A stretch of DNA of 64,000 nt from Cellvibrio sp. 79 (lineage in GTDB: Bacteria; Pseudomonadota; Gammaproteobacteria; Pseudomonadales; Cellvibrionaceae): contig MVDH01000005.1 of the NCBI GenBank assembly GCA_003056245.1, forward strand, positions 137,513-201,512, given 5' to 3'. Shown here in pieces: positions 18,982 to 29,633 of the stretch. The notes under the pieces were generated by a model. It did not search any database. It had not been told where the DNA came from and was given only the letters and a program-made list of their open reading frames with translations. A program made the position numbers and the translations under genes. Numbering within the stretch: the first letter of the stretch is position 1; the number at the start of each line of letters is the position of its first letter.

Positions 18982-20388
18982 ATGCAAGCCCGCGGATTTC
19001 CCCTCTCTTTTTTGCGTCGACCAAAAGGTTTGGCGCTGTTGACCCTGGTACTGTTAATCGTTATTTGGCTGTTGTGGAAGCTTGCGTTTGGCAAGGATGA
19101 AAACGAAGTCGTTTTCACCACAGAAACAGTCACCCGTGGCGATATTGAAAATCTGGTAACGGCTACCGGTACTTTGCAACCGCAGGATTATGTGGATGTG
19201 GGTGCACAGGTTTCCGGTCAGCTTAAAAAACTGCACGTTGAAGTAGGAAGCGAAGTTAAAGCAGGGGATTTACTTGCTGAAATTGATGCAACCGTTTATG
19301 CCGCAAAAGTGGACGCAACGCGCGCGCAGTTGCAAAACCAGAAAGCACAACTGTTGGATCGCGAAGCCCAGTTGAAATTAGCCGAGATTAATTTCAAGCG
19401 CGAACAAAATTTATTTGCTGAAGATGCAACTACGAGTGAATCATTGGAAACAGCGGATGCCGGTTTGAAATCCGCGCGTGCGCAACTTAAGTCATTACAA
19501 GCACAAATTGCACAGATCGAATCCACGTTGCGTGTAGAAGCGGCGAACCTCGACTACGCAAAAATTTATGCCCCTATGGACGGCACCGTTGTGTCCATCA
19601 CTTCACGTCAAGGTCAAACGCTTAACACCAACCAAATGGCCCCCACCATCATGCGTGTGGCTGACCTTTCCACCATGACGGTACAAACCCAGGTCTCTGA
19701 AGCGGACATCGGTAAATTGCGTAAGGAGATGGATGTTTATTTCACTACTTTGGGCAGCCAGGGGCGTCGTTGGTACAGCAAGCTGGATCGTATTCAACCT
19801 ACACCGGAAATTCTCAATAACGTTGTTTTGTATAACGCGCTTTTCGATGTGCCGAATGAAAGCCGTTTGCTGATGACGCAAATGAGCACGCAGGTGTTTT
19901 TTATTGAATCGCAAGCGAAAGATGTGTTGTTAGTGCCTATGTCTGCAATCAGCTTTGCTCCATTGCGCGGCCCACGTGGCGCGCCTCAGGATGGAAAGTC
20001 GCAAGGCGAAAAACAACCGGCTGAAAATATTCAAAGTGAAAAACCATCAGTGGAAAAAAGTTCTGCTACTCCTGCGCAAGCAAAACCGGAATTTGCGACT
20101 GCCCGTCCCGATGGTGCTCCAAACGATGAATGGAAAGGTCGTCGCGATAGAGGCGAATCCCAGGCTGCAACAAATCGTCCACGCCCCGCTATGGTAAAAG
20201 TGATGGATGAAGATGGTGATGTTGAAGAGCGTAAAGTATTGGTGGGTGTTACCAATCGTGTGCAAGCGCAAATCATTGAAGGTTTGAACGAAGGTGAAAA
20301 AGTTGTCAGTGGTAGCACTAAACCCAATCAGGTAAAAGTTGCACCAGCAGGTGGTTTTGGTGGCGGCCCGGGAATGGGTAGACGTTAA
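18982..20388 (+). CDS. macA: MacA/PvdR-like periplasmic adaptor of an ABC exporter
   Basis: Membrane fusion protein that bridges a MacB-type transporter and an outer membrane channel. One N-terminal helix at about residues 13-31 anchors it. The lipoyl and barrel-sandwich parts ([23 protein letters not shown]) flank an alpha-hairpin at about 100-185. A charged, Pro/Gln-rich insert of about 80 residues (roughly 325-405) interrupts the membrane-proximal part; it is longer than I expect in MacA. The C-terminus is Gly-rich. A TATACT -10-like box lies at 18944-18949. The stop and the macB start overlap as TAATG. Confidence 0.92.
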   Translation: MQARGFPLSFLRRPKGLALLTLVLLIVIWLLWKLAFGKDENEVVFTTETVTRGDIENLVTATGTLQPQDYVDVGAQVSGQLKKLHVEVGSEVKAGDLLAEIDATVYAAKVDATRAQLQNQKAQLLDREAQLKLAEINFKREQNLFAEDATTSESLETADAGLKSARAQLKSLQAQIAQIESTLRVEAANLDYAKIYAPMDGTVVSITSRQGQTLNTNQMAPTIMRVADLSTMTVQTQVSEADIGKLRKEMDVYFTTLGSQGRRWYSKLDRIQPTPEILNNVVLYNALFDVPNESRLLMTQMSTQVFFIESQAKDVLLVPMSAISFAPLRGPRGAPQDGKSQGEKQPAENIQSEKPSVEKSSATPAQAKPEFATARPDGAPNDEWKGRRDRGESQAATNRPRPAMVKVMDEDGDVEERKVLVGVTNRVQAQIIEGLNEGEKVVSGSTKPNQVKVAPAGGFGGGPGMGRR

Positions 20389-22331
20389 TGACCACAGCTA
20401 ATTCAATTCAACCGCTGATTAAATTATCCGGCGTTACCAAAACCTTTCGCAATGGTGAAATTGCAACCCAGGTTTTGCACGGCGTTGATCTTGAAATTTA
20501 CCCCGGCGAATTTGTTGCCATCATGGGACAATCGGGTTCTGGCAAATCTACCTTGATGAATATTCTTGGTTGCCTTGACCGTGCGAGCACCGGCGAATAT
20601 TTATTTAATGGTACCAGCGTAGCAACGCTGGATACTGATGGCCTCGCACAATTGCGCCGCGAAGCATTTGGTTTTGTATTCCAGAGTTATAACTTGCTGG
20701 CAGGTTCTACGGCATGCGAAAACGTGGAAATGCCGGCGACTTATTCAGGGATGACACCTGAAGCGCGCCGCGAACGCTCTACAGCACTATTAAGCTCACT
20801 GGGATTGCAGGAACGTTTGCATCATCGCCCCAATCAATTATCCGGTGGCCAACAGCAGCGCGTTTCAATTGCACGTGCGTTGATGAATGGTGGCCAGATA
20901 ATCCTTGCTGATGAACCCACCGGTGCATTGGATAGTCACAGCGGTAAAGAAGTGATGCGCTTGCTGAAAGAATTATCCGCGCAAGGGCACACTATTATTT
21001 TGATCACTCATGATGCAGACGTGGCACATCATGCGCAGAGGTTAATTGAAATTCGCGATGGAAAAATTATCGCTGATCCCGGTCCTGCAATTCCTGATCA
21101 TTTGCCGGCAGAGGAGCATGCCCTGCATGGTGCCCCGCAAATTAAAACGGAAATTCTGGAAGCAACCAAAACAGCATTTCGCTCATTGCGCAGTAATGTA
21201 TTTCGCACAATATTAACGTTATTGGGCATCGTGATTGGCGTAGCCTCTGTAATTAGTATGCTTGCAATTGGCGATGGTGCAAAAAAATCGGTGGTGGATA
21301 GCATCAGTGCAATGGGCAGTAATTTACTGCTAGTGCGGCCCGGCGGCCCAATGCAACGCTTTCGCTGGGACTCGGTAACCCTGGTACCGGAAGACGTCGA
21401 TGCAATTGCAACTTTGCCCCATGTTGCCGCAGCATTACCCGAACTTAATGGCAGTTTTACGTTGCGCTACGGCAACGTGGACCACGCTACTGAAATCAGT
21501 GCAACTGCTGCGCAATTTCCCATGGCTCGCAAATGGGATGTGGCCCAGGGTACTTTCTTTACTGATGAAGACAACAAAAACTATGCAACCGTTGTGGTGT
21601 TAGGTAAAACCGTCGCCACCAAATTATTTGCGGATAAAAATCCGCTGGGTGAATTTATTATCATCAATAACGTGTTGTTTCAGGTTATTGGTGTGATGAG
21701 TGAGCGCGGTGCCGATCCAGGCGGGCAAGACCAGGACGATAAAGTATTTGTCCCTTTCAATACTGGCAGCTTGCGTGTAATTGGCCAACGTTTCTTACGC
21801 AACATCACGATTTCGGTTGACGATGAAAAAAATATGGAAGAGGTGCAAACCCGTGTGCATGCATTAATGATGGAGCGTCACGGCACTGAAGATTTCCAGA
21901 TTCGCAGTATGTCATCGTTAATCGATATGGTTTCTGAAACGCAAAATACCATGACGTTTTTGCTGGGCTCCATCGCGGCGATTTCGCTGCTCGTAGGCGG
22001 TATAGGTGTAATGAATATTATGCTGGTGAGTGTTACCGAGCGAACGCGGGAAATTGGTGTGCGTATGGCGACTGGTGCGCGCACGCGCAATATTATGCAA
22101 CAGTTTTTAATTGAAGCATTGGTTGTGTCTGCGCTCGGTGGTGTGATTGGTGTAGTAATTGGATTAAGTACAGCTATGTTAATTGCCAAATTCGGTACGC
22201 CAGTGGCCTATTCATTTGGTCCGGTGATTATGGCGTTTAGCTGTGCGTTTTTAACAGGTTTGTTGTTTGGTTATTTGCCTGCACGCAAAGCGGCCCGTCT
22301 CGATCCGGTTGCAGCGTTGGCGACGGAGTAA
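20388..22331 (+). CDS. macB: MacB/PvdT-like ABC exporter, fused ATPase and permease
   Basis: A 647-residue inner membrane transporter of the MacB mechanotransmission type. The ATPase has GQSGSGKS (Walker A, near 49), LSGGQQQR (signature, near 152) and [12 protein letters not shown] (Walker B). The permease half has one helix near 275, a large periplasmic domain (about 300-520), and three C-terminal helices (about 525-640). The family exports macrolides, peptides, enterotoxin or, as PvdT, pyoverdine. Its position beside a siderophore receptor and reductases favours siderophore recycling or export, but that is inference from context only. Confidence 0.94.
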   Translation: MTTANSIQPLIKLSGVTKTFRNGEIATQVLHGVDLEIYPGEFVAIMGQSGSGKSTLMNILGCLDRASTGEYLFNGTSVATLDTDGLAQLRREAFGFVFQSYNLLAGSTACENVEMPATYSGMTPEARRERSTALLSSLGLQERLHHRPNQLSGGQQQRVSIARALMNGGQIILADEPTGALDSHSGKEVMRLLKELSAQGHTIILITHDADVAHHAQRLIEIRDGKIIADPGPAIPDHLPAEEHALHGAPQIKTEILEATKTAFRSLRSNVFRTILTLLGIVIGVASVISMLAIGDGAKKSVVDSISAMGSNLLLVRPGGPMQRFRWDSVTLVPEDVDAIATLPHVAAALPELNGSFTLRYGNVDHATEISATAAQFPMARKWDVAQGTFFTDEDNKNYATVVVLGKTVATKLFADKNPLGEFIIINNVLFQVIGVMSERGADPGGQDQDDKVFVPFNTGSLRVIGQRFLRNITISVDDEKNMEEVQTRVHALMMERHGTEDFQIRSMSSLIDMVSETQNTMTFLLGSIAAISLLVGGIGVMNIMLVSVTERTREIGVRMATGARTRNIMQQFLIEALVVSALGGVIGVVIGLSTAMLIAKFGTPVAYSFGPVIMAFSCAFLTGLLFGYLPARKAARLDPVAALATE

Positions 22332-22336
22332 TGGTT

Positions 22337-23761
22337 ATGCAATTACACAAGAAAACATTATTGGTGAAAAAACTGGCATGTAAAATATTGCCATTGGTTA
22401 TTGCATCATTCTTTATTGCTGCGTGCTCATCTACCCAGGTGCAAAAACCGGATATTAATTATGCGAGTCATTATTCCGTAGTGCCTGTTCAGTCAGGAAT
22501 CGAAAATGCGGTTGTAGATTCAAGCTGGTGGCAGTCATTTCAATCGCCTGCATTAAATAATTTGATGCAGGCCGCGCAGCAACAAAGCCCGGATTTTTTA
22601 ATCTCGGTGGAACGGGTAAAGCAGGCTGAGCTGCAAATGCGCATCGCTAATGCGAGTTTATTTCCGTCGCTATCAGCAAATGCATCGAGTAGTGAATCAC
22701 GCAATAAAGCGGATGGCAAAAGCAGTACTCGTACTGAATCGACGCGCGCCGGTGTGGGTATCAGCTATGAAATAGATTTATGGGGTGGGTTGGCCGCTGA
22801 TCGTGCGTCAGCTCGCGCTGGCTACGACGCGATGCGTTATGACCAGGACGCTGCAACCCTAAGTATTAAAGCCGCTATTGCCAATGGCTGGTTTCAATGG
22901 CTGGCGTTGCAAGAACGTATCGCCACTGCCAACAAAAATATTGCTATCGCCGAGCGCGTACAAAAAATTGTGGATGCGCGATACAACAACGGTGCAGCTA
23001 CCGCCGCTGATGTTGCACAGCAAAAAACCAATTTGTTAAGTCAGCGCTCATCGCTGCTGCCGCTGGAATTGCAAGCTCGTCAAACTCAATCGGCACTGGC
23101 GATTTTATTGGGTAAAACACCGCAAGAGTTTTCGCTTGTTGCCGGGCAATTACTGGATGTGAATGTTCCGCAAATTGCACCGGGCACTCCGGCAGATTTG
23201 GTAACCCGACGTCCGGATTTGGCGGCCAATGAAGCCGAGTTGCGTGGCGCTAATGCCGACATACACGTGGCGCGGGCAGCGCTTTTACCGGGTATTAAGT
23301 TGAGCGCTGATGCGGGGAAATCAGCCAGTGAATTATTCAGTCTGAACCCTGCAACACAAACTTCTGGTTGGGCTGTGTCCCTGGTGCAAACATTATTTAG
23401 CGGCGGGCGATTGATTAATCAAAAACGGTTGAGTGAAGCGAAGCAAGTGGAAATGGTGTTGCAATATCACAAAGCGATTTTAACCGCGCTGCAGGAAGTG
23501 GATAACGCTTTGGTAGCAGCCGATATAAGCCAGCGCCAGGAAATCAGCCAACAGGAAATTGTCGCGAATGCCGAGCGCAGCTTGCGTTTGACCGAAGCGC
23601 GTTATCGCGCGGGTACAGATGATTTGTTATCGCTGCTTGATGCGCAACGTAGCTTATTTCAAGCGCAGGATTCATTGGTGCAACAACGCTTGTCGCGTTT
23701 GAACGCAGCGGTGGATTTGTATAAATCGCTCGGGGGCGGTTGGTCGCTCGCTGCAAATTAA
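22337..23761 (+). CDS. NodT-family outer membrane efflux lipoprotein
   Basis: TolC/OprM-type channel partner of the MacAB pair before it. A lipobox (FFIAAC) near residue 30 predicts lipidation. The two outer-membrane-factor repeats follow, with the typical DSSWWQSF start, VGISYEIDLWGG, TRRPDLAANEAELRGA and TEARYRAGTDDLLSLLDAQR blocks. ATG 22337 is preferred to 22331 because GGAG then has proper spacing; either way it is translationally coupled to macB. The 474-residue length is normal. It corresponds in position to OpmQ in the PvdRT-OpmQ system. Confidence 0.93.
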   Translation: MQLHKKTLLVKKLACKILPLVIASFFIAACSSTQVQKPDINYASHYSVVPVQSGIENAVVDSSWWQSFQSPALNNLMQAAQQQSPDFLISVERVKQAELQMRIANASLFPSLSANASSSESRNKADGKSSTRTESTRAGVGISYEIDLWGGLAADRASARAGYDAMRYDQDAATLSIKAAIANGWFQWLALQERIATANKNIAIAERVQKIVDARYNNGAATAADVAQQKTNLLSQRSSLLPLELQARQTQSALAILLGKTPQEFSLVAGQLLDVNVPQIAPGTPADLVTRRPDLAANEAELRGANADIHVARAALLPGIKLSADAGKSASELFSLNPATQTSGWAVSLVQTLFSGGRLINQKRLSEAKQVEMVLQYHKAILTALQEVDNALVAADISQRQEISQQEIVANAERSLRLTEARYRAGTDDLLSLLDAQRSLFQAQDSLVQQRLSRLNAAVDLYKSLGGGWSLAAN

Positions 23762-23826
23762 CACGTTAAATTTTTAATAACGATGCACACCATGTTGTGC
23801 GGTTTTTGGGACTTGGGGGAACAAGA

Positions 23827-26346
23827 GTGAGAAACGGTTTATTCCAGATTCACTGGTTTTTGGGAATCACGGCAGGCGTAGTGTTGGCAATCGTTGGTGT
23901 TACCGGCGGCTTGATGAGTTTCGAACGGACAATCATGGAGGCGATTAGCCCCGATGTTGTACATGTGGAGGTCAATGGCGAACGCTTAACACCCGATGCG
24001 ATTGCCGAGCGCTTCAGTGCACAACGTGAAGGCGCGCGCGTCGAACAAATTACCTTATGGCCTGATGCAGATCGCAGTGCGTTAGTCCGTGTTGCGCCAC
24101 CACCCGGCGAGCGCCGTGGCGATGCAATTTATATCAATCCTTACACCGGGGAATTGTTAGGGAAGCTCACTGGCGAACAATTTTTTCGGACAGTGCGTTC
24201 GCTGCATCGTTGGTTATTAATCCCATCGGAACCTGATGGAATTAATATTGGCCGCCAGATCACCGGTTTCAGTGCGTTTGCCCTGGTTTTTTTTGCCTTG
24301 TCCGGTTTGTATTTGCGCTGGCCGCGTCGCGCATTGAATTGGCGCAACTGGTTTCGAATTGATTTCAGCTTAAAAGGCCGCAATTTTTATTGGGCATTGC
24401 ATTCGGTGATTGGTACCTGGGTGATACTCATGTATTTGCTCATGGCATTAACCGGCCTTACCTGGTCTTACAGCTGGTTTAAAAGCGGTGCATCAATTGT
24501 GTTGACGGGTGAGCCTGTGCAAGAGCGTCGCGGTTTTGGCCCGGGAAGTTCCGGCGGCAGTAAGGGGGCTGGCGGTATGGGTAATCGGGAAGGGCGAGAA
24601 GTCCGCGGTCCAGGTCGCGAAGGTAGTGAAAATCGTCGTGGCGGTGAAGGCCGTCCGGATGGTGATGGTCGCATGAACCGTGAAGGGAATATGCAGCATG
24701 AACATTCTGCATCTGCTCCTGTTAAGGTCGATAGTGCGTGGAATAGTTTTTTAACGAAAGCAGAAAATAATTTTAAATTTGCGAGCGTGACTATTCCTCG
24801 CTCGGAAAAAGATCCGGTGATGATTAACTACGTCACGCCGGATGCGACCAATGATCGCCAGCGCAGCATGATCAGCTTCAATGCACAATCCGGTGAGTTA
24901 GTCAGTGATCAACCTTATAAACCCATCGAGCCTTTGGGTAAGCGCATTATGCAAGGCATTTATGAGTTGCACACGGGTGAATGGTTTGGCACGCCCGGTT
25001 TGATTATTAATATGACTGCATCACTATTGATGCCGTTGTTCACGATCACCGGTTTCCTGTTGTATTTCGACCGTCGTAAAAAGAAACGCAATAGCAAAAG
25101 CGCTGCGGCCGGTATTGCGAATGCGCATACTGATGCAGATTATTGGATTGTGTATGCAACACAGACTGGAACAGCGGAACAACTTGCCTGGAACACAGCG
25201 ACTATTTTGCAATCCGGTGGCATTAAGGCCAGCGTAAAAAATATCGCTGCGCTGGATAAAGCTACGCTTGAATCTGCAAAGAAAATATTGTTTTTGGTGT
25301 CCACCTTCGGTGAAGGTGAAGCGCCGGATTCTGCGCGCGCTTTCGCGCGGAAATTAATGAATTCATCATTGTCCCTGAAGCAATTGCAGTTTGGTGTGCT
25401 GGCATTGGGCGATAAACGCTACGCCGATTACTGCGCATTTGCCACACACGTTGAACAATGGTTATTAGCCAATGGGGCGAGCCCGCTCTTTGCCCGCATT
25501 GATGTCGACAATGGCAATGAGCAATCGATTCACCAATGGCAGCAGCAAATTGCAACTATCAGCGGCGTGAAAAATGTAACGGCCTGGGCGGCTCCGGAAT
25601 ATGAAGAATGGCATTTGCAAAAGCGTGAATTATTGAATGCCGGTAGCGTGGGTACACCAGTTTATCGAGTGACGTTACAGCCTTCTGCGCCGGGAAATAC
25701 CCATTGGCAAGCTGGTGATATTCTCGAAATAAAACCGCACAATAATTCGGAATTGCCGCACCGTGAATATTCCATCGCTTCTTTGACAACAGATGGTCAA
25801 TTGGATCTGGTGGTGCGCCAGACATTTAATGACAAAGGCGAATTGGGCTTGGGGTCCGGTTGGTTAACCGCGACGGCGGAAGAGGGCGGTAAGGTGTTGG
25901 CGCGTATTCGTGCGAACCCATCGTTCCATGCTCCACAAACCAATTGCCCGATGATTTTAATTGGTGCTGGTACTGGCATCGCTGGTTTGCGTGCGCATTT
26001 GCATGATCGCTATTTAAAAGACCAGCAACAAAACTGGTTGATTTTTGGAGAGCGCCAGCGCAGCAAAGACCGCCTGTTTGGACACGAACTGGATGCATGG
26101 CAGCAATCAGGTTTCCTCACTGAGTTGGATGAAGTTTATTCGCGCGATGGTGACGGCTATGTGCAAAATATATTGGGTACAAAGCAACAACAATTATGTG
26201 AATGGCTGGATCGTGGTGCAGCCATTTATGTGTGCGGCGGAATAGCAATGGGTACCGGCATCCATCAAGTACTGGTTGCAATACTCGGCGAAAATGATGT
26301 GCAGGCCTTGATAGAAAGCAATCGTTATCGTCGCGACATTTATTAA
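23827..26346 (+). CDS. PepSY membrane domain fused to flavodoxin and FNR reductase
   Basis: An inner membrane reductase that joins in one chain what genes 15159 and 17355 hold separately. GTG 23827, preceded by GGGGGA, is preferred to GTG 23797 (839 residues). The PepSY_TM part has helices at about residues 10-30, 140-160, 190-215 and 385-405, with His residues suited to haem (HWFLG, RSLHRW, LHSVIG, ELHTGEW). A periplasmic Gly/Arg-rich insert covers about 230-300. The cytoplasmic part has a flavodoxin domain (ATQTGTAEQ, STFGEGEAPD), an FAD domain (HREYSIAS) and an NADPH domain (GAGTGIAGLRAH), ending RYRRDIY. Ferric siderophore reduction across the membrane is the likely role. Confidence 0.9.
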   Translation: MRNGLFQIHWFLGITAGVVLAIVGVTGGLMSFERTIMEAISPDVVHVEVNGERLTPDAIAERFSAQREGARVEQITLWPDADRSALVRVAPPPGERRGDAIYINPYTGELLGKLTGEQFFRTVRSLHRWLLIPSEPDGINIGRQITGFSAFALVFFALSGLYLRWPRRALNWRNWFRIDFSLKGRNFYWALHSVIGTWVILMYLLMALTGLTWSYSWFKSGASIVLTGEPVQERRGFGPGSSGGSKGAGGMGNREGREVRGPGREGSENRRGGEGRPDGDGRMNREGNMQHEHSASAPVKVDSAWNSFLTKAENNFKFASVTIPRSEKDPVMINYVTPDATNDRQRSMISFNAQSGELVSDQPYKPIEPLGKRIMQGIYELHTGEWFGTPGLIINMTASLLMPLFTITGFLLYFDRRKKKRNSKSAAAGIANAHTDADYWIVYATQTGTAEQLAWNTATILQSGGIKASVKNIAALDKATLESAKKILFLVSTFGEGEAPDSARAFARKLMNSSLSLKQLQFGVLALGDKRYADYCAFATHVEQWLLANGASPLFARIDVDNGNEQSIHQWQQQIATISGVKNVTAWAAPEYEEWHLQKRELLNAGSVGTPVYRVTLQPSAPGNTHWQAGDILEIKPHNNSELPHREYSIASLTTDGQLDLVVRQTFNDKGELGLGSGWLTATAEEGGKVLARIRANPSFHAPQTNCPMILIGAGTGIAGLRAHLHDRYLKDQQQNWLIFGERQRSKDRLFGHELDAWQQSGFLTELDEVYSRDGDGYVQNILGTKQQQLCEWLDRGAAIYVCGGIAMGTGIHQVLVAILGENDVQALIESNRYRRDIY

Positions 26347-26365
26347 TTTGTAAAAATTTCAAATT

Positions 26366-26397
26366 TAAAAAGCCCTCCATCGCGAGGGCTTTTTTTA
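26366..26397 (+). terminator. Intrinsic terminator of the iron cluster
   Basis: Stem AAAAAGCCCTC/GAGGGCTTTTTTT with a six-base loop lies 20 bases after the PepSY-reductase stop, marking the end of the whole rightward cluster. Confidence 0.9.
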
Positions 26398-26475
26398 TGA
26401 TCCATTTTTTTTACGATAGAACTTGTGCCAGCAAATATTTGTCCATAACTTATCGTTGATTGTAGGGAAGGTGTT

Positions 26476-27483
26476 ATGAACACTAAAGCGGTGGCGTTGT
26501 TTGTTCGGTTTTCTTCGGTGTCTCGTTACTTGCTGCTGGGCTCTGCGCTTATGGGTAGCCAGGTTGCAGTTGCTGAACGCAACTGGTTTTCAGCGAGTTG
26601 GGAAAATGATCTGGTCGCAGGGAAAGACGGTGGTGGTTACACCAACGGTATCTATTTTTCCCTGGGGCAGCGCAATGATCCCGGTGAAGAAATTACCCAA
26701 TCACCTTTATTGACGTTGCCATTGGCGTGGATGGTGGATGATGATCCAACCTACGCTTACAAATTGCACTCGTTAGGGCAGGCGATGATTACACCGGAAG
26801 ATATCACCAAGGAAATTCCTGACCCTGCTGATGCGCCTTACGCAGGTTTGTTGTATCTGCGCTCCACCTACGTCGTAGTAAAAAATGACTTTTCAGATCA
26901 CGTCGCAACATTAGTAGGAATTGTTGGCCCTTCGTCGCGCGCCGAGGAAACGCAAAAGTTTGTACACAAAGTGGTGGGTTCGGAACAGCCCAAAGGTTGG
27001 GATTACCAACTTGATGATAAATTTGTCTGGCAGATTCAGCGAACGGCGGTGTGGCGTTTTTCTACAAGCGACTCGAGCCCGTTCGATGCTGTTTTGTTGG
27101 CCGACTTGGCGGGCGGAAACCTGGAATCACGGGCTGGTGCCGGGTTGTTTTTGCGGGCCGGCAGCGGCTTGGCCCGCAATTATTCGACGATGGGATTTTT
27201 ATCCAGTCGTATAAGCAATGCAGTAGCGGTGTCTGACGGTTGGTATATCTATGTTGGCGGCACAGCAAATTATGTGCATAACCAGATCCTTGTCGATGGT
27301 AATGAGTTTGGTGCGAGTGCTTCTGAAGGTTTGGAGAATTATCAATACTCGTTAATGGGGGGCATCACTTACGCGTGGCAACGTGCGAGCATCTGTTTTT
27401 CTTTCCAGTCTGATACCGATCCGAGTCAAAGCAGGACGGCACGAAAAAATTTCGGCGCGATTACATTGGCCTGGCAAATTTAA
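26476..27483 (+). CDS. LpxR-like outer membrane lipid A deacylase (DUF2219)
   Basis: Predicted outer membrane barrel that removes the 3'-acyloxyacyl group of lipid A. A signal peptide ends near VAVAERN. The mature start NWFSASWENDLVAGKDGGGYTNG carries the Asn-Asp pair and the GYTNG turn that hold active-site and Ca ligands in Salmonella LpxR. LHSLGQAMITPED has the candidate catalytic His, and PYAGLLY is another family block. GGGAAGG precedes the ATG. It is separated from thrS by a terminator and is probably independent. Confidence 0.88.
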   Translation: MNTKAVALFVRFSSVSRYLLLGSALMGSQVAVAERNWFSASWENDLVAGKDGGGYTNGIYFSLGQRNDPGEEITQSPLLTLPLAWMVDDDPTYAYKLHSLGQAMITPEDITKEIPDPADAPYAGLLYLRSTYVVVKNDFSDHVATLVGIVGPSSRAEETQKFVHKVVGSEQPKGWDYQLDDKFVWQIQRTAVWRFSTSDSSPFDAVLLADLAGGNLESRAGAGLFLRAGSGLARNYSTMGFLSSRISNAVAVSDGWYIYVGGTANYVHNQILVDGNEFGASASEGLENYQYSLMGGITYAWQRASICFSFQSDTDPSQSRTARKNFGAITLAWQI

Positions 27484-27539
27484 GCGCGGCAGTTTCATCG
27501 AAGTTGCCTCTTTTCCCCTTGCTCCCCTATACTCCCCGA

Positions 27540-27573
27540 CCCGCACAATCGTAGGTGCGGGCTTTTTATTTTT
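27540..27573 (+). terminator. Terminator between lpxR-like gene and thrS
   Basis: CCCGCAC/GTGCGGG with an eight-base loop is followed by CTTTTTATTTTT. It ends the lpxR-like transcript about 60 bases before thrS. A role as a thrS attenuator cannot be excluded. Confidence 0.8.
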
Positions 27574-27633
27574 AACTCCCTGTTTTTCATCATGTGACCT
27601 TTCGTAGGGGTCACCACTGACCAAGGATTTATC

Positions 27634-29559
27634 ATGCCTGTAATTACTCTCCCCGACGGTTCCAAACGTCCGTTCGAAAATCCCGTATCTGTCTATGAAG
27701 TTGCTGCCTCTATCGGCGCTGGCCTGGCTAAAGCTACCCTTGGCGGCCGCGTCAATGGCCAACGTGTTGATGCGCACGATTTGATCACTGAAGATGCTGA
27801 TTTGGTGATTTTCACCCCGAAAGACGAAGACGGTTTGGAAATTATTCGCCACTCCTGTGCGCACTTGCTCGGTCATGCGATTAAACAACTGTTCCCCGAT
27901 GTGAAAATGGCGATCGGCCCAACCATCGACAACGGTTTTTATTACGACATAGACCTGGAGCAAAAGCTGACTGATGAGGATGTCGCCCGTCTGGAAGCGC
28001 GCATGCTGGAATTGGCGAAAACCGAATATGACGTTGTTAAAAAGAAAGTCAGCTGGCAAGAGGCCTACGACGTTTTCACCGCGCGCGGCGAGACTTATAA
28101 GCTGGAAATTTTGGATCGCGACGTGCCTAAAGATGCAACGCCGGGTCTGTATCACCATGAAGAATACGTCGACATGTGCCGTGGCCCCCACGTGCCCAAC
28201 ATGCGTTTCTGCTTGAACTTTAAGTTGATGCGTACTTCAGGTGCCTACTGGCGTGGCGATTCCAACAATAAAATGTTGCAGCGCATCTACGGCACTGCGT
28301 TCGCTGATGCCAAACAATTAAAAGCTTATTTGAATTTGCTTGAAGAAGCGGCCAAGCGCGATCACCGCAAGCTGGCGAAAAAATTCGATCTGTTCCACCT
28401 GCAAGATGAAGCACCGGGCATGGTGTTTTGGCATCCCAAAGGCTGGACTCTCTGGCAACAAATCGAACAGTACATGCGCACCAAGCAAAACGAGTGGGGC
28501 TATCAGGAAGTAAAAACGCCGCTGATTATGGACCGCACCCTGTGGGAGAAATCCGGTCACTGGGAAAACTATCGCGATAACATGTTCACTACTGAATCGG
28601 AGAAACGCGACTTTGCGGTTAAACCGATGAACTGTCCGGGCCACATCCAGATCTTCAATCATGGTTTGCGTTCACACAAAGACTTGCCGTTGCGCTTGGC
28701 GGAATTCGGTTCCTGTCATCGCAATGAAGCGTCGGGTGCGCTGCATGGCATTATGCGTGTACGCGGTTTTGTGCAGGATGATGCACATATTTTCTGTACT
28801 GATGACATGGTGGTGGAAGAGGTTTCGTCTTTTAACCAGATGCTCAAATCGGTCTATGACGATTTCGGTTTTACTGATATCGCTGTAAAACTTTCCCTGC
28901 GCCCTGAAAAATATGCCGGCACTTTGGAAACATGGAACAAGGCAGAAGAGGGTTTGCGTGCGGCACTGCGGGCAGCGGGGCTGGAGTGGGAAGAGCTTCC
29001 CGGCGAAGGCGCTTTCTATGGCCCGAAAATTGAATACCAGATCAAGGACGCGCTGGGTCGCTCCTGGCAGTGCGGTACTATCCAACTGGATTATGTGTTG
29101 CCTGAGCGTCTGGATGCGGAATATGTGGCTGAAGACAATGTACGCAAGCGTCCCGTAATGCTCCATCGTGCGATCCTGGGTTCGTTCGAACGTTTCCTCG
29201 GAATCCTGATTGAACATTATGAAGGTTCGTTTCCGGTTTGGCTGGCTCCGGCCCAGGTTGCGGTGATGAATATCACTGATAACCAGGCTGAATACGTCAA
29301 ATTAGTGGAAAAAACCCTGCGTGATAAAGGCATTCGTGTCATTCCGGACTTGAGAAACGAGAAGATCGGCTTTAAAATCCGCGAGCACACAATTCAGCGG
29401 GTACCCTACCTGCTCGTCGTTGGCGATAAAGAGGTTGAAAATCAATCACTTGCAGTTCGCACAAGGGACGGACAAGATTTGGGTGTAATGACTCTGGAAG
29501 CTTTCATCGAGCACTTGACCGCCGATATAGCGCGTCGAGGCAGAAATATTTCTGCTTAA
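27634..29559 (+). CDS. thrS: Threonyl-tRNA synthetase
   Basis: Class II synthetase that charges tRNA(Thr). The 641 residues contain, in order, the TGS domain (to about 62) and the editing domain with [10 protein letters not shown] near 73. The catalytic core has NCPGHIQIF, which carries the Zn-ligand Cys (near 336), and the motif 2 segment [13 protein letters not shown]. The anticodon-binding domain covers about 540-640. AAGGA precedes the ATG. Gene order thrS-infC-rpmI-rplT is the standard one; in E. coli thrS represses its own translation through a tRNA-like leader, which I did not model here. Confidence 0.98.
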   Translation: MPVITLPDGSKRPFENPVSVYEVAASIGAGLAKATLGGRVNGQRVDAHDLITEDADLVIFTPKDEDGLEIIRHSCAHLLGHAIKQLFPDVKMAIGPTIDNGFYYDIDLEQKLTDEDVARLEARMLELAKTEYDVVKKKVSWQEAYDVFTARGETYKLEILDRDVPKDATPGLYHHEEYVDMCRGPHVPNMRFCLNFKLMRTSGAYWRGDSNNKMLQRIYGTAFADAKQLKAYLNLLEEAAKRDHRKLAKKFDLFHLQDEAPGMVFWHPKGWTLWQQIEQYMRTKQNEWGYQEVKTPLIMDRTLWEKSGHWENYRDNMFTTESEKRDFAVKPMNCPGHIQIFNHGLRSHKDLPLRLAEFGSCHRNEASGALHGIMRVRGFVQDDAHIFCTDDMVVEEVSSFNQMLKSVYDDFGFTDIAVKLSLRPEKYAGTLETWNKAEEGLRAALRAAGLEWEELPGEGAFYGPKIEYQIKDALGRSWQCGTIQLDYVLPERLDAEYVAEDNVRKRPVMLHRAILGSFERFLGILIEHYEGSFPVWLAPAQVAVMNITDNQAEYVKLVEKTLRDKGIRVIPDLRNEKIGFKIREHTIQRVPYLLVVGDKEVENQSLAVRTRDGQDLGVMTLEAFIEHLTADIARRGRNISA

Positions 29560-29633
29560 AATCGGGTTTTGGGACCTGATCGATGCGAAAAGTGAAAAAG
29601 ATTCGTTCCTATTAATTATTTGGAGATACAACT

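Noticed and set aside
27352-28191. Leftward 279-codon ORF across the end of the lpxR-like gene and thrS
   Set aside because: It overlaps two well-supported genes on the opposite strand and encodes no recognisable family; long antisense ORFs arise easily opposite codon-biased genes.
28672-29217. Leftward 181-codon ORF inside thrS
   Set aside because: Antisense to the conserved catalytic core of thrS, with no domain or SD.
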